Assembly: GCA_002448875.1 (NCBI GenBank)
Contig: DKAS01000130.1
Span: forward strand, 125 to 19,427
Source: Proteobacteria bacterium UBA6920
Lineage (GTDB): Bacteria > Pseudomonadota > Gammaproteobacteria > SG8-11
Length of the DNA: 19,303 bases
Direction: 5' to 3'
The position numbers and the translations under genes are program-made. Positions within the stretch are counted from its first letter, which is position 1, and every line of letters starts with the position of its first letter. Under the pieces are notes generated by a model that was not told the origin of the DNA, ran no database searches, and was given only the letters and a program-made list of their open reading frames with translations. Shown here piece after piece: positions 1-7,587 of the stretch.

Positions 1-60
1 CTGACCAGCCAGGTCGATCCGGCGAAATAATAAGCATCGCCCGCCGCTACCGGACTTTCG

Positions 61-135
61 TTATATTCGTTTTGCCTATTCCGTATATATATTATTATTT
101 TATAGCGCTTTTTTCTTCAAGGAAAGTGTATTTCC
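61..135 (+). promoter_or_regulatory. AT-rich putative promoter and leader of the PqqD/ATP-grasp operon
   Basis: The first 186 bases hold no convincing gene. Bases 61-110 are strikingly AT-rich compared with the GC-rich surroundings, which suits a promoter. A weak -35 (TTGCCT, 72-77) precedes several overlapping -10-like hexamers (TATTAT at 93-98, TATTTT at 96-101), none with ideal spacing. A small perfect inverted repeat, GGAAA-N5-TTTCC at 121-135, lies between this patch and the first gene and could be an operator half-site pair. The call rests on composition and position; the exact start site cannot be fixed. Confidence 0.35.
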
Positions 136-186
136 GCCGTTATATCCGTAAAATCAAAAACGTAGACATTGCTACCAGGTTGCCGT

Positions 187-495
187 ATGACAAAACCAGA
201 ACCCACGTCCGGTAATGAAGTTTTTGACGCCAAGCTGCATACTCTGCTGCGTTTGCCGCTGAAAACGCTGCAGCGCCTGGCGGTCAGCGCCAATGGTTTT
301 GTCTTCGATCCGTCGACTGGACAAAGCTATATGCTCAATGAGACCGGACTGGATTTGCTGCACCGCCTGCAGCAGGCGCCCGAACCCGCGGCGCTGATCG
401 AATCCCTGTTGCACGACTATGCGGTGACGCCGCGCGCCCTGGAGCGCGATCTTCTGGAGTTCGTCGGCTCCCTGCGCGAACACCTGGGAGTATAA
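187..495 (+). CDS. PqqD-like RRE (peptide-recognition) protein
   Basis: This 102-residue protein belongs to the PqqD family, whose winged-helix RRE domains bind leader peptides or hand substrates to partner enzymes in RiPP and related pathways. The typical core is visible: a beta segment with FVFDPSTGQSYMLNETG, a helix LDLLHRL, then a run of helices to the C-terminus (AALIESLLHDYAV, ERDLLEFVGSL). I chose ATG 187, with AGG 8 nt upstream, over an upstream TTG at 169. The next gene starts 4 nt after the stop, so it is probably co-translated with the ATP-grasp ligase. No radical-SAM enzyme and no obvious precursor peptide lie nearby, so the bound partner is unknown. The family call is fairly sure; the role as a recognition subunit for the two following enzymes is inference. 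Confidence 0.8.
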   Translation: MTKPEPTSGNEVFDAKLHTLLRLPLKTLQRLAVSANGFVFDPSTGQSYMLNETGLDLLHRLQQAPEPAALIESLLHDYAVTPRALERDLLEFVGSLREHLGV

Positions 496-499
496 GACC

Positions 500-1570
500 T
501 TGGTTTTTACCTCGACGGTCGCCGTTACCGGCCTGAACGCGCGGCCGGATAACCCGGGTCCGGGTCTGGCGGTGGCGCGCTGCCTGCGCGAGGCACCGGA
601 GTTCCGCGGCCGCATCATCGGCCTGTCCTACGACGCCCTGGATCCCGGCATGTATCTGCGCGACTACTGCGACGCGGTGTACCTCATGCCCTATCCTTCC
701 ATCCGCTCCAGCGACTATCTCAACCGTTTGCAGCAGCTGCAGACTCTGGAAAAGTTCACCTATCTGATCCCCTGTCTTGACGTCGAACTGCCGGGATTTT
801 CCCGCGCCAGCGGCGAACTGGCGGCCATGGGCGTGCATACCTTTCTGCCTACCCATGAACAGCTGCGTATGCGCAACAAAGACAATCTGGAACAGCTGGG
901 ACAGCTGGCCGGCATTCGCACCCCGCGCACGGCGGTGGTGACACGGCGCGATTTTTTTCAGCACTGCGAACGCGACGGCTGGCGCTACCCGCTGGTGGTC
1001 AAAGGCATCTACTACGATGCCCGCATCGTCGATAACCGGCACGACGCGGAACAGGTGTTCCAGGACATTGCCGCCCACTGGGGCTTTCCCGTCATCGTCC
1101 AGGAAATGATCAAAGGCCAGGAGTACAATCTCACCGCCGTGGGTGACGGCCAAGGCCGGCTGTACAACCCGGTGATGATGAAAAAACTGGCAACCACGGA
1201 CAAAGGCAAGGCCTGGGCCGGCGTAACGATAGAAGACGAAACCCTGCTGGCGGCCAGTCGCAACCTGGCGGCGGCGCTCAACTGGCGCGGCCCCCTGGAA
1301 GTGGAGGTCATGCGCGACCAGGAAGGCGTCTACTATATCATTGAGATCAACCCGCGTTTCCCCGCCTGGATCTACCTTTCTGTCGGCAGTGGCGGTAATC
1401 TGCCCATGGATCTGTTGAAGCTGATGCACGGGGAGAGCGTGACAACGGTCACGCCGCGGCCGGGCATGCTGTATATTCGCTATGCAATGGAAACCATTGC
1501 CAGCATCGCCGATTTCGAAGCCCTGGTGGTCGACGGCGGCAAGTCCAGCAACGGTGCCCACTTGACGTGA
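500..1570 (+). CDS. ATP-grasp ligase
   Basis: The 356-residue product has the ATP-grasp fold, which joins a carboxylate to an amine or other nucleophile through an acyl-phosphate. An N-terminal pre-ATP-grasp domain (VAVTGLNARPDNPGPGLAVA, from about residue 7) is followed by an ATP-binding lysine region (PLVVKG, K168), the QEMIKGQEYN strand (about 201-210) and the metal/ATP site EINPRFPAW (E282, N284, R286). It resembles the carbamoyl-phosphate-synthase/PylC-like group more than biotin carboxylase. The start is TTG 500, with GGAG 9 nt upstream and the conserved N-terminal domain beginning at once; no nearby ATG fits. It lies between the RRE gene and the PLP decarboxylase (4 nt gap), so ligation and decarboxylation may act on the same substrate. 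The substrate cannot be read from the sequence. Confidence 0.85.
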   Translation: MVFTSTVAVTGLNARPDNPGPGLAVARCLREAPEFRGRIIGLSYDALDPGMYLRDYCDAVYLMPYPSIRSSDYLNRLQQLQTLEKFTYLIPCLDVELPGFSRASGELAAMGVHTFLPTHEQLRMRNKDNLEQLGQLAGIRTPRTAVVTRRDFFQHCERDGWRYPLVVKGIYYDARIVDNRHDAEQVFQDIAAHWGFPVIVQEMIKGQEYNLTAVGDGQGRLYNPVMMKKLATTDKGKAWAGVTIEDETLLAASRNLAAALNWRGPLEVEVMRDQEGVYYIIEINPRFPAWIYLSVGSGGNLPMDLLKLMHGESVTTVTPRPGMLYIRYAMETIASIADFEALVVDGGKSSNGAHLT

Positions 1571-1574
1571 TACC

Positions 1575-2975
1575 ATGAGCAAACAATCAAGAAAAAAGTG
1601 GCACAAACCGACGATGACGCCGTTTCGCATGGGCGGCATCAACAAGTTCGGCGGCACCGGCAAGGCCGTCTGGCGCGGCGAAATCGACGGGGTGACAATC
1701 AGCGATCTGCTGGCCGCCTGGGGCTCGCCGTTGTTCATCTATTCCGAACACACGCTGCGCCACAACTATGACAACTGCCTGCGCGCCTTCAGCGCGCGCT
1801 ATCCGCGCGTGCAACTGGCCTGGTCGTACAAGACCAATTATCTGAGCGCCATCTGCAACACCTTTCACCAGCAGGGCGCGCTGGCGGAAGTGGTATCCGG
1901 CTTCGAGTATGAAAAAGCCCGCAGTCTCGGCGTGCCCGGCGACAGCATCATTTTCAACGGCCCTTACAAGTCCCGCGAAATTCTGCGCCAGGCCATCGCC
2001 GACAACGCCTGCCTGCACCTGGACAACCTCGACGAGCTGTTCATGCTGGAAGAACTGGCGCAGGAAGCCGGGCGCAAGGTGGCAGTGGGTATACGCTTGA
2101 ATTTCGATACCGGCTACACCGAGCCGTGGAGCCGCTTCGGTTTCAATGTGGAATCGGGGCAGGCGATGGATGCCGTCTGGCGCATCCAGTCCAGCCGGCA
2201 ATTGCGGCTGCGTGGCCTGCACAGCCACATCGGCACCTTCGTACTCGAAACCAAGGCCTATGCCGCGCAGGCCAAACTGATGTGCGAATTCATGCGCCTG
2301 GCCGAGGAAAAAACCGAATGCCGCATCGACTACCTCGATTTCGGTGGCGGCTTCGCTTCGATGAATTCCCTGCAGGGAGTATATCTGCCGCCGGATCAGG
2401 TGGTTCCCAGCCTCGACCAGTACGCCGACGCCATCTGCGACGTGGTGCTGGAAATGACCCATGAGCGTGAGGCGCAGGGTCTGGCCCGGCCGTTGCTGAT
2501 AATCGAAAGCGGACGCGCCCTGGTGGACGATGCCGGTACCCTGGCGGCAACCGTGGTCGCCAATAAACGCCTGCCGGACGGACGCCGCGCCCTGGTGATG
2601 GACGCCGGTGTCAATCTGCTGTTTACCGCCTACTGGTACAACCATGCGGTGACGCCGACGGCGCCGCTGGAAGGCAAACCCGAGGAAACGGTGATTTACG
2701 GCCCCCTGTGCATGAATATCGATGTGCTGCGCTCGCAGGTCATGCTGCCGCCGCTGAATGTGGGCGAACCCCTGTTGTTTCATCCAGTGGGCGCCTATAA
2801 CAATACCCAGTGGCAGCAGTTCATCGAATACCGCCCCAATGTCGTGATGATCGCCGCCGATGGCAGCACCCATCTGATTCGCCGCAAGGAGGATCTGGCC
2901 AGCGTCACCGCGCAGGAAGAGCTGCCACCGCACCTGGCGGTCGCCTTCGGCAAAAACCGGCCCAGATTGTCATGA
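1575..2975 (+). CDS. Fold-III PLP decarboxylase, diaminopimelate-decarboxylase-like
   Basis: This 466-residue protein is a member of the Orn/DAP/Arg decarboxylase 2 (alanine racemase-fold) family, which uses PLP to decarboxylate D- or L-amino-acid centres. Visible landmarks are the PLP lysine in SYKTNY (K86), HSHIGT (216-221), the phosphate-binding GGGF (257-260), ESGR (311-314), GPLC (C379) and GAY (406-408). In classical LysA the Cys motif reads CES.D; here it is CMNID, so the usual substrate-contacting Glu is Met. This suggests a substrate other than diaminopimelate. The basic N-terminal extension (about residues 1-35) is also unusual. The gene overlaps the next by 4 bp (ATGA). Siderophore decarboxylases such as SbnH and PvsE are members of this family acting on amide-linked substrates and are reasonable analogues. 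The family is secure; the substrate is unknown. Confidence 0.87.
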   Translation: MSKQSRKKWHKPTMTPFRMGGINKFGGTGKAVWRGEIDGVTISDLLAAWGSPLFIYSEHTLRHNYDNCLRAFSARYPRVQLAWSYKTNYLSAICNTFHQQGALAEVVSGFEYEKARSLGVPGDSIIFNGPYKSREILRQAIADNACLHLDNLDELFMLEELAQEAGRKVAVGIRLNFDTGYTEPWSRFGFNVESGQAMDAVWRIQSSRQLRLRGLHSHIGTFVLETKAYAAQAKLMCEFMRLAEEKTECRIDYLDFGGGFASMNSLQGVYLPPDQVVPSLDQYADAICDVVLEMTHEREAQGLARPLLIIESGRALVDDAGTLAATVVANKRLPDGRRALVMDAGVNLLFTAYWYNHAVTPTAPLEGKPEETVIYGPLCMNIDVLRSQVMLPPLNVGEPLLFHPVGAYNNTQWQQFIEYRPNVVMIAADGSTHLIRRKEDLASVTAQEELPPHLAVAFGKNRPRLS

Positions 2976-5197
2976 AAAAACCGCTCGCCATGATCCTGGA
3001 ACCGGTGCGTACCATCCTCAAGGGATACGCCTCCATCCTGTTCCTGGAGTCTCCCTGGTCGGGCCTGCTGCTGCTGGCCGCCACCTTCTGGTATCCGCAC
3101 ATCGGTCTGTCGGGGCTGACCTCGGTGGGCGTCAGCTATATCACCGCCGTGGTGCTGCGCTTTCCCCAGGCGAAAAGCGAGATCTATGTCTACAACAGTA
3201 CCCTGGTCGGCCTGTCACTGGGGGCGTTTTTCCCGCTCAACGAATTTCTGGCGGTGATGCTGTTTTTTTCCGCTGTGCTGGCCACCCTGGTGACGGTGGC
3301 GGTAAAGAATGTGATGTACCGCCTGGACAATCTGCCGCCCCTGAGTCTGCCCTTTCTCATCGTCGCCAGTCTGAGCACCACCGCGGCCTATTCCCTGCCG
3401 GGCGCGCATCCGGCGCTGCAATTCAACACCCAGTTGCCACCGCTGCTGTCGCCGCTGGTGGACACCTTTCTCAGCACCCTGGGCGCCGTCTATTTCACTC
3501 CGCACCCGCTGGCCGGCCTGCTCATCTTTGCCGCCCTGCTGTTTGCGTCGCGGTATCTGGCCATTCTGGCCATCGTCGGTTATGCCGCCGGCGTTTTCGG
3601 CTTTCGCATCCTGGCCATTCCGCTGTCCAACGAACTGCTGGTCTGGACCGGCTTCAATTTCATCCTCACTACCATGGCCCTGGGTGGAATCTTTACCGTG
3701 CCGGGCCGGGCAAGTCTGGTGTTCGCCACCCTGGCGGCGGTGCTCACCGCCCCCCTGATACTGGTGGCGCAGAAAATCGTCCTCACCTACCAGATTCCCA
3801 TCATGGTTCTGCCCTTTGTCGTCATCACTACCAGCCTGCTGCTGGTACTGAAGAACCGGCAAACTATGGCCCCGCCCAATCTCACCGACCAGCCAGGCAT
3901 ACCGGAACACAACTTCGAGCGGGCGCGCCTGGCGGCGGTGCGCAACGGCAGAATGGACAGCATCTCTGTACTGCCACCCTTCTTCGGCGAATGGACGGTC
4001 TACCAGGGCATGGAAGGTCGCCATACCCATAAGAAACCCTGGCAGCACGCCCTGGATTTTTATGTCCTCAAACAAAACCGCAGCTATCAGAATTCCGGGC
4101 GGGCGGTGGAAGACTATCACTGCTACAACCTGCCGGTGGTTTCGCCGGTGCACGGCAGCGTGGCGCGCATCCTCGACAAGTTGCCGGACAACACACCGGG
4201 CGATGTCGACCTGGGCAACAACTGGGGCAACTTCATTCTCATTCGCCTGGACAGCGGGCTGCATCTGCTGCTGGCCCATCTGAAACAGAACAGCATCAAG
4301 GTGGCAGAAAACGACCGGGTCAAGCCCGGCAGCCTGCTCGCCCGCTGCGGCAATTCCGGCCGTTCGCCGCAGCCGCATCTGCACATGCACATCCAGACCG
4401 ATGCCCGTCTGGGCAGCGCCACCTACCCCTTTCACCTGTCCAGCGTCATCACCGCCACCGTGGAGCAGGACCACCTCTACCGCCTGACCTGCGTACCGCA
4501 GACCGGTGACAGCGTGTTGGCGATCGAACAGAATACGCCGCTGGCCCTGGACCTGCATTTGCCGGTGGGCCGCACTCTTACCTATGAAATCCGCAATGAG
4601 CGCGGCGATGACATGGGAGAAGTGGAATTCTACGTGGAATTGTCCCTGCAGAACCAGTACCGGTTTGTCAGCTCCGGTGGCGGCAGCAGCGCTTTTGAGG
4701 AAATTAATGGCGTGCTGGGTTTCTATGACCGCCGCGGCGGGAAGGACCGGATTCTGGACATGTGGCTGCTGGCCAACGGGCTGACGCCGCTGTCGGACAA
4801 GGCCAACAGCTGGCAGGATCAGCCCAGCGGTCTGTTGCTGCCGCTGGCGCCCTGGCAGCGCCTGGCCGTACAGCTATGGTATCCGCTGGGCACCGGCATC
4901 AACAGTTCCTATCAACGCGTCTGGGACGGCGACGCCGGCCACTGGCGGCAAACCGGCGTGCATCGTCTGCATTTCGGCATGTTCGGCTACACGGTCCAGA
5001 GCGAATCCATCCTGGTGCCTGAAGTCGGGTTCTCGAATTTTTCCCTGACCTGGGGCAAGCGCAGCCTTCACGCCAGCCTGAAACAGAAGGGACTGCGCGA
5101 GGACGAGGGCATTCCCGGCTGGAGTCTGTATGTCAATCGCCAGCCACCGGCGCCCGACCCGGAGCAAGAGGCGCGGATGAGGTCACGCCATGGTTGA
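2972..5197 (+). CDS. Urea-transporter-like membrane domain fused to M23 peptidase
   Basis: This 741-residue fusion starts at ATG 2972, overlapping the previous stop. Residues about 10-295 are a polytopic membrane domain of the urea transporter (UT) family, with hydrophobic segments at 29-42, 51-63, 92-111, 126-139, 178-206, 222-243 and 248-294. Residues about 335-490 form an M23/LytM-type domain: HTHKKPWQHALDF (H351, H353 or H359 with D362 as candidate metal ligands), LLLAHLK (H435) and GNSGRSPQPHLHMH (H469, H471). A further 250 residues, soluble and beta-rich by eye, are unrecognised. The M23 part is expected in the periplasm. M23 enzymes cut peptidoglycan peptides or glycine-rich links, while UT proteins are channels for urea-like solutes. 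How the two combine here is not known to me. The neighbours suggest a role in moving or processing the product of the upstream ligase and decarboxylase. Confidence 0.82.
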   Translation: MKKPLAMILEPVRTILKGYASILFLESPWSGLLLLAATFWYPHIGLSGLTSVGVSYITAVVLRFPQAKSEIYVYNSTLVGLSLGAFFPLNEFLAVMLFFSAVLATLVTVAVKNVMYRLDNLPPLSLPFLIVASLSTTAAYSLPGAHPALQFNTQLPPLLSPLVDTFLSTLGAVYFTPHPLAGLLIFAALLFASRYLAILAIVGYAAGVFGFRILAIPLSNELLVWTGFNFILTTMALGGIFTVPGRASLVFATLAAVLTAPLILVAQKIVLTYQIPIMVLPFVVITTSLLLVLKNRQTMAPPNLTDQPGIPEHNFERARLAAVRNGRMDSISVLPPFFGEWTVYQGMEGRHTHKKPWQHALDFYVLKQNRSYQNSGRAVEDYHCYNLPVVSPVHGSVARILDKLPDNTPGDVDLGNNWGNFILIRLDSGLHLLLAHLKQNSIKVAENDRVKPGSLLARCGNSGRSPQPHLHMHIQTDARLGSATYPFHLSSVITATVEQDHLYRLTCVPQTGDSVLAIEQNTPLALDLHLPVGRTLTYEIRNERGDDMGEVEFYVELSLQNQYRFVSSGGGSSAFEEINGVLGFYDRRGGKDRILDMWLLANGLTPLSDKANSWQDQPSGLLLPLAPWQRLAVQLWYPLGTGINSSYQRVWDGDAGHWRQTGVHRLHFGMFGYTVQSESILVPEVGFSNFSLTWGKRSLHASLKQKGLREDEGIPGWSLYVNRQPPAPDPEQEARMRSRHG

Positions 5198-6143
5198 GCA
5201 CCGGCGCCTCCACTGGCTGTGCGCCGCCACCGTGCTGGCGGCATGTCCGCTGCTCGCCGACGCCGGTGACGAACAACTGTATTTCAAACTGCTCTACGAA
5301 CAGAACACCACTGCTTACCAGTCCAGCGCCAGATACCGGCAGGCGCAGGGCCGTGGCACCTTCCTGTACCTGGATTACCTGGACCGCGGTGGCTTGATTC
5401 TTGGCAACGGCGAAAAAGTTCTGAACGCGCCCGACGACAGCCTGTACGTGCGGGAAGCATGTTCCGTCTACAGCGCCAGCGTCAATCTCAATCCGGATAA
5501 GCTGGCCGGCAAGTTGAGTATGCGCTACGACAGCTACCAGGTGCTGGATCGTAATGTCGTGGGCTTCACCTATTTTGACGGCAGCACCGGTCAATACGAT
5601 TATCGCGACGCTATCGACAGCCGCGCCTTACAGCTGTCCTACCTGAGCTACGCCGGGGATTTATACCTGGAAACCTCCTATGCGCAGACCCGGCTGCAGG
5701 CGAACCGCAGCGATATCGATGATCTCGCCCTGCGGCAGATCGCGCCTGGCATCGGCACCGATTTCAACCAGAACCAGGACTGGGCCCTGTTCCGCGCCAT
5801 CCTCATCGATCACGACGCCAGCAACCGCCTGCAGCGCAAACGCCACAGCAACGGCTTCCAGCTCAAGGTCACCCACTGGCTGCGCGCAGCCTACTACTAC
5901 CCCAGCAATCTGCAACTGGGTCTGCGCACCGGCCAGGCCCTGATGCCGGTGGACCTGGACGCCGCCGCCGTTTATACCGCGCCGGCCATGCTTACCCGCG
6001 CCTGGTCGGTCGCCGCCGAATGGAAGCTCAACCAGTACCTGCGGGCGATGCTGTATGCCGGCCGGGAGAATTTCGAAGCCGCGCAGACCATTGACAACTA
6101 CACGGCTAAAACACTGTATATGAACATTTCAGCGCTCTGGTAA
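5190..6143 (+). CDS. Putative outer-membrane beta-barrel protein
   Basis: I do not recognise a named family. The 317-residue product begins with a signal sequence (RRLHWLCAATVLAACPLLADA) with a signal-peptidase-I site after ADA (about residue 25). The LAAC stretch ending at C19 also matches a lipobox, so lipoprotein processing is possible. The mature chain is rich in alternating aromatic/polar strands (LYFKLLYEQ, TFLYLDYLD, LYLETSYAQTRL, LRAMLYAGREN) and ends in LYMNISALW, a C-terminal aromatic residue as in barrels recognised by the BAM machinery. The gene overlaps the UT-M23 gene by 8 bp and is followed after 13 bp by the TPR gene, so it is the probable outer-membrane component of this operon. 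Barrel assignment rests on pattern only. Confidence 0.6.
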   Translation: MVEHRRLHWLCAATVLAACPLLADAGDEQLYFKLLYEQNTTAYQSSARYRQAQGRGTFLYLDYLDRGGLILGNGEKVLNAPDDSLYVREACSVYSASVNLNPDKLAGKLSMRYDSYQVLDRNVVGFTYFDGSTGQYDYRDAIDSRALQLSYLSYAGDLYLETSYAQTRLQANRSDIDDLALRQIAPGIGTDFNQNQDWALFRAILIDHDASNRLQRKRHSNGFQLKVTHWLRAAYYYPSNLQLGLRTGQALMPVDLDAAAVYTAPAMLTRAWSVAAEWKLNQYLRAMLYAGRENFEAAQTIDNYTAKTLYMNISALW

Positions 6144-6156
6144 GGAGAATACGCTT

Positions 6157-6774
6157 ATGCACCTCAGGCTGCTCACTTTGTTGTTCTTGATTCTGGCGGC
6201 CCCGGCGTTCGCCGAGGAAAACCTCGATGACTTCTGGAACGAAAGCTACCGTCAGGAAGCCCTGGGCAAGTACCAGGCGGCCATGGAAGTCATGAACAAC
6301 TGGCTGCACCTGCATCCCAATCATGAATTTTCCATCATGCGGCGGGGCTGGCTGTATTACCTGCAGGGCAAGCACAATGAGTCCATCAAGGACTACCAGA
6401 AAGCTCTCAGCCTCAACGATAAATCACTGGAAGCGCGCCTGGGCATGATGCTGCCGCTGATGGCGCAGAACAAATGGCGGGAAGCCATGGTTTACGGCCG
6501 CCAGATCGACGAACTGGCGCCCTGGAACTATTACGCCCATGTGCGCATGCTGCGCTGCGAAGAGGCGCTGGAACAATGGAACACCCTGGCCGACCATGCG
6601 CTGCAGGTCTACCTGCGTTACCCCAGCGACGCCACCATCATCGTCTACCTGGCGCGGGCCTATGAAAAACTCGGCAATGCCAGAGGCGCGGAAAAAGCCT
6701 GGCTGGACGTGCTGGAAAGAGTGCCCGGCCATGTGGAAGCCAGCCAGTATCTGGCCAGCCACCACCGCCGCTAG
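6157..6774 (+). CDS. Secreted tetratricopeptide-repeat protein
   Basis: The 205-residue protein has a clear signal peptide (MHLRLLTLLFLILAAPAFA) cut before EENLDD. The mature chain consists of TPR-like helix pairs: about residues 30-60 (ALGKYQAAMEVMNNWLHLHPN), 64-92 (RGWLYYLQGKHNESIKDYQK), 98-125 and 165-196 (YLARAYEKLGNARGAEKAW). TPRs are protein-protein scaffolds, here expected in the periplasm. AAGGAG (6142-6147) gives a good ribosome site 9 nt before ATG 6157. It is the last gene of the operon, followed by a terminator-like hairpin. A scaffold linking the periplasmic M23 domain and the barrel protein is plausible but inferred. Confidence 0.8.
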   Translation: MHLRLLTLLFLILAAPAFAEENLDDFWNESYRQEALGKYQAAMEVMNNWLHLHPNHEFSIMRRGWLYYLQGKHNESIKDYQKALSLNDKSLEARLGMMLPLMAQNKWREAMVYGRQIDELAPWNYYAHVRMLRCEEALEQWNTLADHALQVYLRYPSDATIIVYLARAYEKLGNARGAEKAWLDVLERVPGHVEASQYLASHHRR

Positions 6775-6834
6775 TGATCTACTTCCCGACCGCTGCCAGC
6801 GCGTGGCGCGGACAGGCGTTCCACGGTACGCCGT

Positions 6835-6865
6835 GCTTGCCACCTGGCCAGGCAAGCGTATTTTT
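6835..6865 (+). terminator. Rho-independent terminator after the TPR gene
   Basis: A perfect 7-bp stem, GCTTGCC (6835-6841) with GGCAAGC (6851-6857), encloses a 9-nt loop and is followed by GTA and five T residues (6861-6865). It lies 60 bp after the TPR stop and before the lexA promoter, so it separates the six-gene operon from lexA. Confidence 0.65.
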
Positions 6866-6912
6866 CGCCTGGCCCACTAATCAGCATCGGCGTGGATTTT
6901 TCTCCGGCCTGC

Positions 6913-6940
6913 TTGCCAGGCGCGCCTGACTGTATATAAT
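6913..6940 (+). promoter_or_regulatory. lexA promoter
   Basis: A -35 element TTGCCA (6913-6918, 5 of 6 to TTGACA) is separated by 16 bp from a perfect -10 TATAAT (6935-6940). The -10 lies wholly inside the SOS box, so LexA binding should block RNA polymerase directly. This is a sigma-70 type promoter for lexA-imuA. Confidence 0.75.
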
Positions 6941-6945
6941 TACAG
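6930..6945 (+). promoter_or_regulatory. SOS box (LexA operator)
   Basis: The sequence CTGTATATAATTACAG is an exact CTGT-N8-ACAG palindromic operator of the E. coli/gammaproteobacterial type. It ends 24 bp before the lexA start and covers the -10 of its promoter, so lexA and imuA should be autoregulated and damage-inducible. I saw no second CTGT-N8-ACAG copy in the window. Confidence 0.9.
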
Positions 6946-6969
6946 TTATCGTAATCGCGTGCCGGCACC

Positions 6970-7575
6970 ATGAAAGAACCCCTGACTCCCCGGCAGGAGG
7001 AAATCCTGCATCTGATACGGGAACATATCGCGCAAACCGGTATGCCCCCCACCCGGCTGGAAATCTGTGACCGGCTGGGATTTCGCTCCCCCAATGCGGC
7101 GGAAGACCATCTGCGCACCCTGGCGCGCAAGGGCTATATCGACATGCTGCCGGGAACCTCACGCGGCATCGTGCTGCGCGAAGACACCGGCCTGCCGCTC
7201 ATCGGCCGGGTGGCGGCCGGCGCCCCGCTGCTGGCCGAACAGAACATCAGCCAGCGCTACGCCCTGGATCCACGCCTGTTCCGTCCGCGCGCCCACTACC
7301 TGCTCAAGGTCCAGGGCATGAGCATGCGTGACGCGGGCATACTCGACGGCGACCTGCTGGCGGTGCACCGCAGCCGGGAGGCGCGCAGCGGTCAGATCGT
7401 GGTGGCGCGGCTGGATGACGAGGTCACGGTCAAGCGCTTCGAGCGCAAACGCAACCAGGTGCGCTTGTTGCCGGCAAATGCGGATTTCGCACCCATCGTC
7501 GTCGATCTCGAGCGCCAGCAACTGATCATCGAAGGTCTGGCGGTAGGCGTCATCCGCAATGGCGGACTGTCCTGA
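6970..7575 (+). CDS. lexA: LexA, SOS-response repressor
   Basis: LexA represses DNA-damage genes and cleaves itself when RecA filaments form. The 201-residue protein is full length. It has an N-terminal winged helix (about residues 1-70) with recognition helix [20 protein letters not shown], nearly the E. coli sequence. The self-cleavage bond is A83-G84 in RVAAGAP, the catalytic serine is S118 (GMSMRDAGI) and the lysine is K155 (VTVKRF). The start ATG 6970 gives the family N-terminus [13 protein letters not shown]; no strong ribosome site is visible. The E. coli-like recognition helix agrees with the CTGT-N8-ACAG box just upstream. imuA follows after 12 bp. Whether the genome holds a second lexA cannot be seen. 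Confidence 0.97.
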   Translation: MKEPLTPRQEEILHLIREHIAQTGMPPTRLEICDRLGFRSPNAAEDHLRTLARKGYIDMLPGTSRGIVLREDTGLPLIGRVAAGAPLLAEQNISQRYALDPRLFRPRAHYLLKVQGMSMRDAGILDGDLLAVHRSREARSGQIVVARLDDEVTVKRFERKRNQVRLLPANADFAPIVVDLERQQLIIEGLAVGVIRNGGLS

Positions 7576-7587
7576 TGCGGATTATGC

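Noticed and set aside
1..30. Nine codons (LTSQVDPAK) ending in TAA at the left edge, possibly the tail of an upstream + strand gene.
   Set aside because: Too short to support by content or homology, although GC-rich and plausible; not listed as a gene.
126..215. A 29-codon GTG-started open frame rich in Arg/Lys, considered as a RiPP precursor for the PqqD-like protein.
   Set aside because: The purine-rich stretch abuts the start codon, it overlaps the pqqD-like gene, and it has no leader/core character.
335..1738. Long minus-strand open frame (467 codons) opposite the ATP-grasp gene.
   Set aside because: Low-complexity His/Gln/Ala-rich translation typical of an antisense shadow in GC-rich DNA; the + strand gene has full family motifs.
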